From an uncultured Aquimarina sp. (GTDB lineage Bacteria > Bacteroidota > Bacteroidia > Flavobacteriales > Flavobacteriaceae), in the NCBI GenBank assembly GCA_938011245.1, contig CALLUJ010000149.1, positions 1-34,106 of the forward strand: a stretch of 34,106 nt of DNA, read 5' to 3'. The position numbers and the translations under genes are program-made. The notes beneath the pieces are model-generated. The model saw only the letters and a program-made list of their open reading frames with translations. It ran no database searches and was not told where the DNA came from. Shown piece after piece: positions 8,902-17,710 of this stretch (position 1 is the first letter of the stretch; every line of letters begins with the position of its first letter).

Positions 8902-9651
8902 ATGAGACTTACACCTAGAGATATAGAAAAACTAATGCTTCATCAAGCAGGTTTTGTAGCTCAAAAACGCTATGCCAGAGGGTTAAAATTAAACTATCCA
9001 GAAACCATAGCCTTAATTAGTACACAAATTTTAGAATTAATACGAGAAGGCTATTCTGTAGCTGCTTTAATGAATTTAGGGAAACAAATATTAGGAGTAG
9101 ACGATGTAATGCCTGGTGTAGAAAAAATGATTCATGATATCCAAGTAGAAGGGACTTTTCCAGATGGGACAAAACTAGTTACAGTTCACAATCCTATTTG
9201 TCAAAAAGGGATAAAAAATAATTTAGCCTTATATGGATCAGGACTTGTAAAAAGTAAAGAAAAAATAGACGTAAAAAACACTTCCAATACCCATCCAGGA
9301 GCTTACGAAGTATTAGACGAGGAAATAGAATTAAACTCCAATAGGAAAACCCAAAATTTAGAAGTAACCAATAACGGAGATCGCCCTATACAAGTAGGCT
9401 CCCACTACCCTTTTGCCGAAACCAATAAACAACTAAGTTTCGATAGAGAAAAGGTATTAAACTACCGGTTAAACATACCTGCAGGCACTGCAATTCGTTT
9501 TGAACCCGGAGAAGAAAAAATAGTAGAACTTGTAGAAATTTCTGGAGAACAAAAAATATATGGGGGAAACGCTTTAATTAATGGAGCTGTAGCAGGACAA
9601 GAAGAGGTAGTATTAGAAAAAATGAGAACACAAGGTTATCTAAAACCATAA
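8902..9651 (+). CDS. ureAB: Fused urease gamma-beta subunit (UreA-UreB)
   Basis: This 249-aa protein joins two urease subunits that are separate in most bacteria. Residues 1-100 are the gamma subunit ([54 protein letters not shown]). After a linker of about 30 residues, residues 131-249 are the beta subunit ([46 protein letters not shown]). The same fusion is known from Helicobacter UreA. In the beta part the usual GSHYHFFE reads GSHYPFAE, so the second His is Pro. With UreC it forms the urease heteromer in the cytoplasm. The gene starts 4 bp after urtE and ends 4 bp before ureC. Confidence 0.95.
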   Translation: MRLTPRDIEKLMLHQAGFVAQKRYARGLKLNYPETIALISTQILELIREGYSVAALMNLGKQILGVDDVMPGVEKMIHDIQVEGTFPDGTKLVTVHNPICQKGIKNNLALYGSGLVKSKEKIDVKNTSNTHPGAYEVLDEEIELNSNRKTQNLEVTNNGDRPIQVGSHYPFAETNKQLSFDREKVLNYRLNIPAGTAIRFEPGEEKIVELVEISGEQKIYGGNALINGAVAGQEEVVLEKMRTQGYLKP

Positions 9652-9655
9652 ACGG

Positions 9656-11368
9656 ATGAGCAAAAAAATTCATAGAAGTGCCTATGCCGATATGTATGGC
9701 ATTACCACTGGAGATAAATTAACACTAGGTGATACTAGTTTAACCATAAAAATAGAAAAAGATTATACCATTTACGGCGAAGAATGCAAGTTTGGAGGAG
9801 GAAAAGTACTTAGAGATGGAATGGGACAAGCTACAGGAATATTACAAGAAGATGCCTTAGATTTAATTTTAACCAATGCTATTATTATAGACTATACTGG
9901 GATTTACAAAGCGGATATAGGTATTAAAAATGGTCGAATACACGCTATTGGAAAAGGAGGAAATCCACATATAATGCCTAACGTAAATCCTAAAATGATT
10001 GTAGGGGCTACCACCGATGTAATTGCTGCAGAAGGCTCTATTGTTACCGCAGCGGGTATCGACAACCATATTCATTACATTTGTCCACAACAAATAGAAG
10101 AAGCCTTGGCTTCTGGCATTACTACCTTTGTTGGAGGAGGCACAGGACCTACCACAGGAACCAATGCCACCACTTGTACTCCAGGAGCATTTCATTTAGA
10201 AATGATGCTTAAAGCTACCGATAATTACCCCATGAATTTTGGGTTTTTAGGCAAAGGAAATTCTTCCGACCCTAAAGCTTTAGAACAACAAGTAAAAGCA
10301 GGAGCTTTAGGCTTAAAATTACACGAAGATTGGGGTTCTACACCTGCCGCAATAGATACTTGTTTAGAAGTTGCAGACCGTTATGATGTGCAAATATGTA
10401 TCCATACCGATACGTTAAATGAAAGTGGTTTTGTTGAAATTACTAAAGAGGCGTTAAAAGGAAGAACAATACACACATATCATACCGAAGGAGCTGGAGG
10501 AGGACATGCTCCTGATATTATTACTCTTTGCGGAGAAGTTAATGTACTACCCTCCTCTACTAATCCTACAAGACCTTATACCAGTAATACTATAGACGAA
10601 CATTTAGACATGCTTATGGTATGTCATCATTTAGATAAAAACATTCCCGAAGACGTAGCTTTCGCTGAAAGTAGAATTAGAGGAGAAACGATAGCTGCCG
10701 AAGATATTTTACACGATTTAGGAGCCTTAGCCATGATTGCTTCGGACTCTCAAGCTATGGGACGAGTAGGAGAAGTAATTTGTAGGACGTGGCAAACCGC
10801 TCATAAAATGAAACTACAACGAGGTACGCTACCAGAAGATAAAAAAACGGGAGCCGATAATTTTAGAGTAAAACGCTACATTTCAAAATACACAATTAAC
10901 TCTGCTTTAGCCCATGGATTTGGAAACGAAATAGGATCTGTTGAAGTTGGTAAACTAGCCGATTTGGTTTTGTGGAAACCTCAATTTTTTGGAGTAAAAC
11001 CCGAATTAGTATTAAAAGGAGGTGTAATTGTTAGAGCACAAATGGGCGACCCTAATGCTTCAATCCCTACGCCCCAACCCTTCTTTTCCAGAAACATGTT
11101 TGGAGCCTTAGGCAAAGCAGTGTACAATACTTCTGTTGTATTTGTTTCTAAAGCCTCTTTAGATAATGTAAAAAAGTACGGATTGGGAAAAAGAGCTGTT
11201 GCTGTTAAAAACTGTAGAAATATTAGTAAAAAAGATATGCATTTTAACAATTTGTTACCCACTATAAAAGTAGATCCAGAACGTTACAAAGTAACTGTAA
11301 ATGGAGAACACCTTACCTGCGATCCCGTAAGTGTAGTCCCTTTAGCACAACTATATCATTTATTTTAA
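9656..11368 (+). CDS. ureC: Urease alpha subunit UreC
   Basis: A 570-aa catalytic subunit that hydrolyses urea to ammonia and carbamate. All metal ligands are in place, with a constant +4 offset from Klebsiella numbering: H138 and H140 (GIDNHIH), the lysine to be carbamylated K221 (GLKLHEDWG), H250, H276 ([16 protein letters not shown]) and D364 (ASDSQAMGR). The catalytic flap has C323-H324 ([18 protein letters not shown]). Length and the C-terminal LF are standard. The stop codon shares one base with the ureF ATG at 11368 (TAATG), so ureF is probably translated by coupling. The gene appears intact and the enzyme active. Confidence 0.97.
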   Translation: MSKKIHRSAYADMYGITTGDKLTLGDTSLTIKIEKDYTIYGEECKFGGGKVLRDGMGQATGILQEDALDLILTNAIIIDYTGIYKADIGIKNGRIHAIGKGGNPHIMPNVNPKMIVGATTDVIAAEGSIVTAAGIDNHIHYICPQQIEEALASGITTFVGGGTGPTTGTNATTCTPGAFHLEMMLKATDNYPMNFGFLGKGNSSDPKALEQQVKAGALGLKLHEDWGSTPAAIDTCLEVADRYDVQICIHTDTLNESGFVEITKEALKGRTIHTYHTEGAGGGHAPDIITLCGEVNVLPSSTNPTRPYTSNTIDEHLDMLMVCHHLDKNIPEDVAFAESRIRGETIAAEDILHDLGALAMIASDSQAMGRVGEVICRTWQTAHKMKLQRGTLPEDKKTGADNFRVKRYISKYTINSALAHGFGNEIGSVEVGKLADLVLWKPQFFGVKPELVLKGGVIVRAQMGDPNASIPTPQPFFSRNMFGALGKAVYNTSVVFVSKASLDNVKKYGLGKRAVAVKNCRNISKKDMHFNNLLPTIKVDPERYKVTVNGEHLTCDPVSVVPLAQLYHLF

Positions 11369-12045
11369 TGAGCAATCTAGGATTATTATTCCAAATGGTA
11401 GATGCTTCTTTACCCGTAGGCGGTTTCGTGTACTCTATGGGTATGGAAAGCGCGGTAAAATCTAAACTAGTAAACAACGAAGAAGATTTAGTACGTTACC
11501 TATCTACCTATGTAGATCAATTAATTTCTTTTGAATTTCCATTTATCGATGCAGCCTATTCACTTTGGAAAAACCCTAATGCATGGAAATCTTTAATGAC
11601 AGATTATCATGCTATGCTTATGAATCCTTTTTTAGAAAAGAGCTCTTTAGTACTTGGTAAAAATTGGCTTCGTCTATATACTAATTTATATACCTCAAAA
11701 GAAATGGATTATTTTTCTACCCACATCAAAAAAAACAACAACACCAAGCTTCATTTTACCGTAATATTCGGGTTAATTACTAAAGCTATGAACGTTACCT
11801 CACAGGATGCTAAAGAAGTTTATTTATACGCAGCCTTACGCGATCAAATTTCAGCACTTACACGCTTGGGAGTTGTTGGACCTGTTGGAGGGCAAAAATT
11901 ACTAACAGGCGTACTGCGTACTACTGCAAAAAAAATAAAAAATTATCAATCTATTCCACATACAGAAGCCTACAAATCGGCCTATCTGTTAGAAATAACA
12001 CAATTAAATCACAACTTTATTTATTCAAAATTATTTCAAAATTAA
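11368..12045 (+). CDS. ureF: Urease accessory protein UreF
   Basis: A 225-aa helical accessory protein. Typical UreF features are the N-terminal QMVDASLPVGGFVYSMGMESAV, the central helices, and the conserved stretch DQISALTRLGVVGPVGGQKLL near residue 158. UreF bridges UreD and UreG in the complex that loads nickel into apo-urease. Its start overlaps ureC by one base, and ureG follows 6 bp after its stop. Confidence 0.93.
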   Translation: MSNLGLLFQMVDASLPVGGFVYSMGMESAVKSKLVNNEEDLVRYLSTYVDQLISFEFPFIDAAYSLWKNPNAWKSLMTDYHAMLMNPFLEKSSLVLGKNWLRLYTNLYTSKEMDYFSTHIKKNNNTKLHFTVIFGLITKAMNVTSQDAKEVYLYAALRDQISALTRLGVVGPVGGQKLLTGVLRTTAKKIKNYQSIPHTEAYKSAYLLEITQLNHNFIYSKLFQN

Positions 12046-12051
12046 ACATAT

Positions 12052-12777
12052 ATGATTTACGAATTTCCACACCTTTTACAACACAAAATGGATATGGACA
12101 ATCCTGGAGTGTTTGCACATCGCGAATTTATTAAAGAAGACAGAGATTTTAAAAAAAGACCTTTTACTATAGGCATTGGCGGTCCTGTAGGAACAGGTAA
12201 AACAGCATTAATTAGACAACTATGTATAGCTCTTAGAGACAAACATTCTATTGCTGTGGTAACTAACGATATTTTTACTAAGGAAGATGCCGAGTTTTTA
12301 ACTAGAAATAAAGCTTTAGCCCCAGAACGCATTGTAGGTGTAGAAACAGGAGGTTGTCCACACTCCGCAATTCGAGAAGATATTTCTGCTAATATGCACG
12401 CTTTGGAAGAATTATACGAGAGGTTTCCTGATATAGAATTACTTATTGTAGAAAGCGGAGGAGACAATCTTGCTGCTCATTTTAGTAGGGAATTAGCCGA
12501 TTATTCAATTTATGTTATAGACGTTTCTGGAGGAGATAAAATACCTCGTAAAGGAGGGCCTGGAATTACACAATCCGATTTACTAATTATTAATAAAATT
12601 GATTTAGCAGAAATTGTAGGTGCCGATTTGGGAGTTATGGATAGAGACGCAAAAAAAATGAGAGGTAACGGTCCTTTTGTTTTTGCAAAAGTAAAAGAAG
12701 ATTATGGATTAGATGAAATTATCAATCATATGTTCCATGCTAAAGCACATGCTTTGGAAGAGCAACATAGTCATTAA
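12052..12777 (+). CDS. ureG: Urease accessory GTPase UreG
   Basis: A 241-aa SIMIBI-class GTPase that powers nickel insertion. The P-loop is GGPVGTGKT (residues 43-51), the metal-binding Cys-Pro-His is at 102-104 ([15 protein letters not shown]), the switch region has [12 protein letters not shown], and the guanine-specificity motif is NKID. The protein carries about 35 residues before the G domain ([20 protein letters not shown]), with a few His but no long poly-His. It also has a short His-containing tail (EEQHSH). This is the last gene of the rightward urea block, facing ureD across 61 bp. Confidence 0.95.
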   Translation: MIYEFPHLLQHKMDMDNPGVFAHREFIKEDRDFKKRPFTIGIGGPVGTGKTALIRQLCIALRDKHSIAVVTNDIFTKEDAEFLTRNKALAPERIVGVETGGCPHSAIREDISANMHALEELYERFPDIELLIVESGGDNLAAHFSRELADYSIYVIDVSGGDKIPRKGGPGITQSDLLIINKIDLAEIVGADLGVMDRDAKKMRGNGPFVFAKVKEDYGLDEIINHMFHAKAHALEEQHSH

Positions 12778-12838
12778 TTTTTTATTTAGGAATCTCATTC
12801 TAACTCATTTCTAAATTCCTTACTATATGGCTAATTAG

Positions 12839-13669
12839 CTAATATTTCCTATCTATAAGATCAAAACCTAGCAGTCCTTTATGGCTAAGTATTGTAGAAA
12901 TAGTAGTTACCACTTCTTTTAAAATTGTAATATTAGTTGCACTAAATCTACCTATAATTGTATAGGTATTAGTGCGACTAATATTATATGCTATTTCATT
13001 CTTTTGAATTATTTCAAGCTGATTAAGAGAAGTCTCTAAAAGCGTTATTTTTTCATCTTCAGAATCTCCAACTAAAAATATATTTAAAAAAGAAACATGT
13101 TCTCCAAAAGCACCTGGAGATTGATAATCTATTTCTTTAGGAGAAATTTTAAAGTTATCCCAAACCACAATTTTGGTATCCATTTCAATTTTTGTAGAAG
13201 TATTAAAGCATTCAAAACTAAAAACTTCACCATTAGCCGTTCTACCCGCAGAAAACCAATCGACAAATAATAATACAGCTCCTTTTTGCATAGTAATATT
13301 ATTAGATTGTATAAGGCTTCCTCCTCGATGCATTACTAAAGGATCATTCAAAAAAACATGAAAAGCATTTGAAGCCATTTCAATATTAATTTCCTGCTTA
13401 CAAACTATACCATCACTTTCATATACTCGCGTATTAGCTTGGGAACTAATAATAGAAGTTGTGTTTGGAGCACAATAAACCTCTAAAGCCACGGTATCTC
13501 CTTCTATATATCCCCCACCATAATTGGTTAACATACATATAGCCGTATTTTTTATAGACTTTGGATTTACAATTTTAAGAGGCTTAATACTTAATTGTTC
13601 GGTAACTACAGAAGTCTTTTCTATACAATTAAAGCTAATTTTGGAATGTGTTGTGGTTTCTGTAATCAT
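12839..13669 (-). CDS. ureD: Urease accessory protein UreD
   Basis: A 276-aa scaffold protein that binds apo-urease and UreF for nickel activation. UreD landmarks are TNYGGGYIEGDTVALEVYC near residue 48, SSQANTRVYESDG, LNDPLVMHRGGSLIQSN and LLFVDWFSAGRTANGE. It lies on the opposite strand and converges with ureG, so it needs its own promoter; a minus-strand TATGTTTG at 13831-13824 is a candidate. ureD is usually co-transcribed with the other ure genes, so this placement is unusual. Confidence 0.9.
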   Translation of the reverse strand: MITETTTHSKISFNCIEKTSVVTEQLSIKPLKIVNPKSIKNTAICMLTNYGGGYIEGDTVALEVYCAPNTTSIISSQANTRVYESDGIVCKQEINIEMASNAFHVFLNDPLVMHRGGSLIQSNNITMQKGAVLLFVDWFSAGRTANGEVFSFECFNTSTKIEMDTKIVVWDNFKISPKEIDYQSPGAFGEHVSFLNIFLVGDSEDEKITLLETSLNQLEIIQKNEIAYNISRTNTYTIIGRFSATNITILKEVVTTISTILSHKGLLGFDLIDRKY

Positions 13670-13823
13670 ATTTACTATAGCATTAAATTTAAATGGTATT
13701 ATGTGCTTACCTAAAAATAAGGTTTAAAATAGTAATTCTATAACTCAATTTAAATTCTTTATTAAATAAGCCTATAAATGTGTGTGCTATGATTGTCTAT
13801 TTTTAACTGAACTTCGTTAAAAA

Positions 13824-13831
13824 CAAACATA
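13824..13831 (-). promoter_or_regulatory. Candidate -7 element for ureD
   Basis: The minus strand reads TATGTTTG, an exact TAnnTTTG. No TTTG is found at the right distance upstream, and the leader to ureD would be about 150 nt, so support is modest. Confidence 0.3.
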
Positions 13832-13894
13832 AACACCTAATGATTAGCACCTTTTACAATAAACTTTAAAAAAAATGAATCCTTCAATAATATT

Positions 13895-14131
13895 ATGAAA
13901 TACCTAAAGATATTAATAGCCACATTTATTTTCTCTTTAAATATTACTTATGCACAAAACACAGTAGTTAATAGAAATCCATTTGTTTTAAAAATTCCCA
14001 TAGATGGTAAAAAGTATTATAAACAGGAAATAAAAAGCTCGCCGTACTTTATTAAAGGAAACGACTTTTAGATATTTCCTGGATCACTATTACTTACTAA
14101 AAAAACTTTTAAGTATAAAATTTCAAATTAG
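13895..14131 (+). pseudogene. Small secreted protein gene with internal TAG
   Basis: ATG at 13895 opens a 58-codon frame ending in TAG at 14069-14071. The product has a good Sec signal peptide (MKYLKILIATFIFS, likely cut at TYA|Q) and then VVNRNPFVLKIPIDGKKYY. The same frame continues past the TAG for 19 more codons (IFPGSLLLTKKTFKYKISN) to a second TAG at 14129-14131, which suggests a longer ancestral protein. The family is not firmly recognised. It may instead be expressed as the 58-aa form. It is too short and isolated to assign a function. Confidence 0.45.
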
Positions 14132-14133
14132 AC

Positions 14134-14163
14134 TTTGCTATTTTAAGAGTAAAGCTTAATTTG
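14134..14163 (+). promoter_or_regulatory. Candidate promoter of the mscS-like gene
   Basis: TTTG (14134-14137), 18 bases, then TTAATTTG (14156-14163). This is one base off the TAnnTTTG consensus and one base short in spacing. It leaves a short leader before the ATG at 14182. Confidence 0.4.
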
Positions 14164-14181
14164 TAATTACAAATTTAACAT

Positions 14182-15042
14182 ATGATTCAAGAAACAATTA
14201 CAAATCAAAATACAGCAGATTTACCTTCTAAAGTTAAAGAATATGGAGGAATTGCTTTAGATAACATTATTACTTTTGCTCCTAAAGTACTATTGGTTAT
14301 TATTATTTTATGGATAGGTTTTAAACTAATTCGAAAAGTAGGCAAGCTAATTTCTAAAACACTACAAAAGATTCAGGTTTCGGAAACTATGCGTCCATTT
14401 ATAACTTCGTTAGCGGAAACCATATTAAAAATAGCCTTATTATTAGTTGCTGTTTCTATTTTGGGAGCAAAACTATCGGGTCTAATAACAGTAGTTGCTG
14501 CTATGGGGTTTGCCGTTGGGATTGCCTTACAGGGAAGTTTAGGGAATTTTGCTTCAGGAATTTTAATTTTATTCCTAAAACCTTACGAGGTTGGAGATTG
14601 GATTCAGATTGACGATAAATTTGGTAGCGTAGAAGAAATTGGCATTTTTAGCACCATGCTAATTACTCCAGGAAGTAAAACTTTGATTGTCCCAAATTCT
14701 AAAATTACAGACGATGTAGTAACTAATTACTCTAAAAAAGGGATTGTTCGTTTAGAATTAAATGTACATATCCCTTACGAAGAAAACTTCCCTAAAGTAA
14801 AACAACTTATTCTAAACGAGCTTAACACACTTTCAAGTGTTTTAAAAGATCCTGTTCCCGAAGTGGGAATTGAAACTTTCGATTCGCATAACATTGTATT
14901 AGCAATACGTCCCTTTGTATTACCTAATGAGTATTGGAATGCTACTTTTGAAACTCATGAAGCTGTTAAAAAAATATTCCATGAAAACCAGATTAAAGTG
15001 GCATACTCTGAAGGTGTAGAGTTAGGAGTTATTGGAGGATAA
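14182..15042 (+). CDS. Small-conductance mechanosensitive channel, MscS family
   Basis: A 286-aa inner-membrane channel that opens under tension to release solutes on hypo-osmotic shock. It has a short soluble N-terminus, TM1 at about residues 27-50, TM2 at about 70-90, and the pore-lining TM3 with the Gly/Ala-rich signature GFAVGIALQGSLGNFASG, followed by FLKPYEVGDWIQI, the start of the cytoplasmic beta domain (VPNSKITDDVVTNYSKKG). Length matches E. coli MscS (286 aa). It is monocistronic and converges with proS. Confidence 0.92.
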   Translation: MIQETITNQNTADLPSKVKEYGGIALDNIITFAPKVLLVIIILWIGFKLIRKVGKLISKTLQKIQVSETMRPFITSLAETILKIALLLVAVSILGAKLSGLITVVAAMGFAVGIALQGSLGNFASGILILFLKPYEVGDWIQIDDKFGSVEEIGIFSTMLITPGSKTLIVPNSKITDDVVTNYSKKGIVRLELNVHIPYEENFPKVKQLILNELNTLSSVLKDPVPEVGIETFDSHNIVLAIRPFVLPNEYWNATFETHEAVKKIFHENQIKVAYSEGVELGVIGG

Positions 15043-15053
15043 TATTAAAATAT

Positions 15054-15106
15054 TATACAAACAAAAGACGCTATCCTTTAAAAAAATAACATCTTTTGTT
15101 TGTATA
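15054..15106. terminator. Strong inverted repeat between convergent mscS and proS
   Basis: A 15-bp perfect inverted repeat: TATACAAACAAAAGA (15054-15068) and its complement TCTTTTGTTTGTATA (15092-15106), with a 23-nt AT-rich loop. It sits between two convergent genes and could stop transcription from both sides. The stem is A/T-rich and no long T-tract follows, so it is not a textbook intrinsic terminator. Confidence 0.55.
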
Positions 15107-15119
15107 TAACATCTTCTTT

Positions 15120-16598
15120 TTAGTAAGCTTTAGCAAATAAGACTCTCTTGTTAGAAGGCTTCCCTGTAAACACACACTTCCCTTCTTCCTCTGGAAAATC
15201 AAAAGGAATACACCTAATAGTTGCTTTAGTAAGTGTTTTAATTTTTTCTTCAGTTTCTGTAGTACCATCCCAATGGGCAGAAATAAACCCTCCTTTATTT
15301 TCTAGTACTTCTTTAAACGATTCAAAATTTTCAACTTCTGTAATATGTGTATCTCTATAAATTAATGCTTTAGTGTATAAGCTATCTTGGATTTCTTTTA
15401 ATAAATTTTGGATATAATTTTCTATACCCGCTTGAGGTATTGATTCTTTAGACAATGTATCTCGACGTGCTAACTCTACTTGTCCTTTTTCTAAATCTTT
15501 AGGTCCAATAGCTATTCTCAAAGGAATCCCTTGAAGTTCGTATTGTGCAAATTTTGCTCCAGGCCTATGAGTATCTCTATTATCAAATTTAACCGTAATT
15601 CCTTTAGCCCGTAATTTATTAACAATATCGTTAGCTTTTTCTGAAATTAAAGCTAATTGATCTTCGCCTTTATAAATAGGTACAATAACCACTTGTATTG
15701 GAGCTAAGTTAGGAGGCAGCACTAAACCTTGATCATCACTATGGGTCATAATTAATGCCCCCATAAGGCGGGTAGACACTCCCCAAGAGGTTGCCCATAC
15801 GTATTCTTGTTTACCTTCTTTAGTAGCATATTTTACATCAAAGGCTTTAGCAAAGTTTTGTCCTAAAAAATGAGAGGTTCCAGCTTGCAATGCTTTACCA
15901 TCTTGCATTAAGGCCTCTATACAATACGTATCGTCTGCTCCTGCAAAACGTTCCGATTCAGTTTTTCTACCTTGTATTACTGGAATTGCCATAAAATCTT
16001 GTACAAAATTAGCATAGATTTCATTCATTTGAGCTGTTTCTGCAATAGCTTCACCCTTTGAAGCATGGGCGGTATGCCCTTCTTGCCATAAAAATTCTGC
16101 CGTTCTCAAAAATAAACGGGTACGCATTTCCCAACGCACCACATTTGCCCATTGATTTACTAAAATGGGAAGATCTCTGTAAGATTGAATCCAACCTTTA
16201 TAAGTATTCCATATAATAGCCTCGGAAGTAGGACGTACAATTAGCTCCTCTTCTAACTTTGCCTCTGGATCTGCAATAAGTTTAGATGAATCATTAGGAT
16301 CTGTTTTTAAGCGATAATGGGTTACCACTGCACACTCTTTAGCAAAACCTTCTGCATTTTTCTCTTCTGCTTCAAATAAGCTTTTAGGGACAAACAAAGG
16401 GAAATAGGCATTTTGATGCCCTGTTTCTTTAAATTTTTTATCTAATTCTGCTTGCATTTTTTCCCAAATAGCATATCCGTAAGGCTTTATAACCATACAG
16501 CCCCTTACTGCCGAATTCTCTGCCAAATCTGCTTTAACAACTAATTCGTTATACCACTTAGAATAATTTTCGCTTCGTTTTGTTAAACCTTTACCCAT
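15120..16598 (-). CDS. proS: Prolyl-tRNA synthetase, archaeal/eukaryotic type
   Basis: A 492-aa class II aminoacyl-tRNA synthetase that charges tRNA-Pro. The catalytic core has [10 protein letters not shown] (TSE at 124-126), motif 2 [20 protein letters not shown] (159-178) and [16 protein letters not shown]. The anticodon-binding domain contains [20 protein letters not shown], and the protein ends with a zinc-domain-like tail (CIPF...GKCVFTG) and a terminal Tyr. The editing insert of the long bacterial ProRS is absent, so this is the short ProS type common in Bacteroidota. A 6-bp hairpin lies just before the start codon. Confidence 0.96.
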   Translation of the reverse strand: MGKGLTKRSENYSKWYNELVVKADLAENSAVRGCMVIKPYGYAIWEKMQAELDKKFKETGHQNAYFPLFVPKSLFEAEEKNAEGFAKECAVVTHYRLKTDPNDSSKLIADPEAKLEEELIVRPTSEAIIWNTYKGWIQSYRDLPILVNQWANVVRWEMRTRLFLRTAEFLWQEGHTAHASKGEAIAETAQMNEIYANFVQDFMAIPVIQGRKTESERFAGADDTYCIEALMQDGKALQAGTSHFLGQNFAKAFDVKYATKEGKQEYVWATSWGVSTRLMGALIMTHSDDQGLVLPPNLAPIQVVIVPIYKGEDQLALISEKANDIVNKLRAKGITVKFDNRDTHRPGAKFAQYELQGIPLRIAIGPKDLEKGQVELARRDTLSKESIPQAGIENYIQNLLKEIQDSLYTKALIYRDTHITEVENFESFKEVLENKGGFISAHWDGTTETEEKIKTLTKATIRCIPFDFPEEEGKCVFTGKPSNKRVLFAKAY

Positions 16599-16609
16599 AA
16601 TTATTTATG

Positions 16610-16624
16610 GCACAACTATTGTGC
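16610..16624 (-). promoter_or_regulatory. Leader hairpin before proS
   Basis: GCACAA (16610-16615) and TTGTGC (16619-16624) form a perfect 6-bp stem with a 3-nt loop, ending 12 nt before the proS start codon. It would lie in the proS mRNA if the promoter at 16658-16651 is used, and could affect ribosome access. Confidence 0.35.
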
Positions 16625-16633
16625 TTTATTTAT

Positions 16634-16658
16634 TAAATTTGAAGTTAGCGCAAAACTA
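16634..16658. promoter_or_regulatory. Divergent -7 elements for proS and the downstream lipoprotein gene
   Basis: Plus strand: TAAATTTG at 16634-16641, about 55 bp before the lipoprotein gene. Minus strand: TAGTTTTG at 16658-16651, with GTTG 17 bases upstream, about 55 bp before proS. Both match TAnnTTTG; the -33 parts are poor. Confidence 0.4.
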
Positions 16659-16695
16659 ACTAAATTTAGGTAGTTCAACAATTAAATTATAGCTT

Positions 16696-17685
16696 ATGCA
16701 GTCTCTAAATAAACAGCCAAAAAAAATAATAAAAGTAATTGGTATCGTATTTATTGCTTTTAGTTTTGCCGCTTGTGGCTCTTTCCAACCCGTAAGCTAT
16801 GATAATGATGGTATTTACAATACAACAAAAAGTACCGAAAGTAAAAAAGCAATCGTAACTTCGGAATCTTCTAATAATAACTCACAAAATAATACTAGCG
16901 CAGGGTATTTTTCTAAACAGTTAAAGGATTATTCGTTAATTAACAATCAAAATGATGTTTTTACTGATGTAGAAAGCTATTCTAGCAATAATTACACCTC
17001 TAACGAAAACTCTAATGGAAACTATCGTCCAGGGTGGAATGATAGCTATAACGATTCACAAACTAATATTATAGTAAACTCCGGTTTTGGATTTAATAAT
17101 TATTCTCCTTTTTGGAATAGAGGTTTTAGAAACTCCTACGGCTATAATGGCTGGGGTCCTTTTTATAATAATTTTTATGGAGGACCATTTTTTAACAATG
17201 GCTTTTATGGTGGTTTTAATGGCTACCATGGAGGTTTTTATGGTAATTTTGGTTTCAACAGAGGCTTTTATGGAGTTCCTTATGCAAACCGATATTATAG
17301 CAACAGATATTACAACAGCTATAATAGAAATCGTGTAAGCAGAGTTTATAGAAATAATACTCGCAGAACTACCCTAAATAATAGAAGTTTTAATTCTAGA
17401 AGAACTACAAATAGTAGGAGTGCTAGAATAAATAATAGTAATAGAAATTCAAGCAGAAGTTATACCCCTAGAAGTTCTAGATCTTCAAGTAGAAGTTACA
17501 CTCCTAGATCTTCATCATCTAGAAATTCATCTTCAAACAGAAGCGCTAAAGTTATTAACAATAGTAGTAATAATTCTAACAGAAGCTATACTCCCAGATC
17601 ATCTTCAAGTAGACGTTCTAGTAGTTCGCCTATAAGAAGTAGCAGAAGTTCTAGTGGAGGATCTTCTAGAAGTTATAGACGTTAA
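16696..17685 (+). CDS. Low-complexity lipoprotein, Gly/Tyr/Asn-rich then Arg/Ser-rich
   Basis: A 329-aa exported protein with lipobox FAAC (Cys27). After an Asn/Ser-rich part (about residues 60-120) comes a Gly-Phe-Tyr-Asn-rich segment of short aromatic repeats (FYGGPFFNNGFYGG, then similar units to about residue 200). The tail is rich in Arg, Ser and Asn, with the unit SRSYTPRSS or close variants three times. Similar proteins occur in Flavobacteriia and are sometimes labelled 'vitellogenin II' from compositional similarity, which says nothing of function. The strongly basic tail could bind polyanions or the envelope surface. The FadL-like gene follows 25 bp later and may share its transcript. 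Confidence 0.75.
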   Translation: MQSLNKQPKKIIKVIGIVFIAFSFAACGSFQPVSYDNDGIYNTTKSTESKKAIVTSESSNNNSQNNTSAGYFSKQLKDYSLINNQNDVFTDVESYSSNNYTSNENSNGNYRPGWNDSYNDSQTNIIVNSGFGFNNYSPFWNRGFRNSYGYNGWGPFYNNFYGGPFFNNGFYGGFNGYHGGFYGNFGFNRGFYGVPYANRYYSNRYYNSYNRNRVSRVYRNNTRRTTLNNRSFNSRRTTNSRSARINNSNRNSSRSYTPRSSRSSSRSYTPRSSSSRNSSSNRSAKVINNSSNNSNRSYTPRSSSSRRSSSSPIRSSRSSSGGSSRSYRR

Positions 17686-17710
17686 TCTCAATTTACCCAT
17701 TAGGTTTATT

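Noticed and set aside
12057..12467. 136-codon open frame on the minus strand opposite ureG
   Set aside because: It lies wholly inside ureG, which has every family motif; the Ser/Leu-rich product has no recognisable domain, as expected of a mirror frame in AT-rich coding DNA.
12778..12838. Inverted repeat AGGAAT/ATTCCT between ureG and ureD as a terminator
   Set aside because: Only six to eight bases pair across a loop over 20 nt long, with no T-tract; too weak to call.
17654..17710. Earlier in-frame ATG for the FadL-like gene
   Set aside because: It lies inside the preceding lipoprotein gene and would put 19 unrelated residues before an otherwise normal signal peptide; 17711 is preferred.
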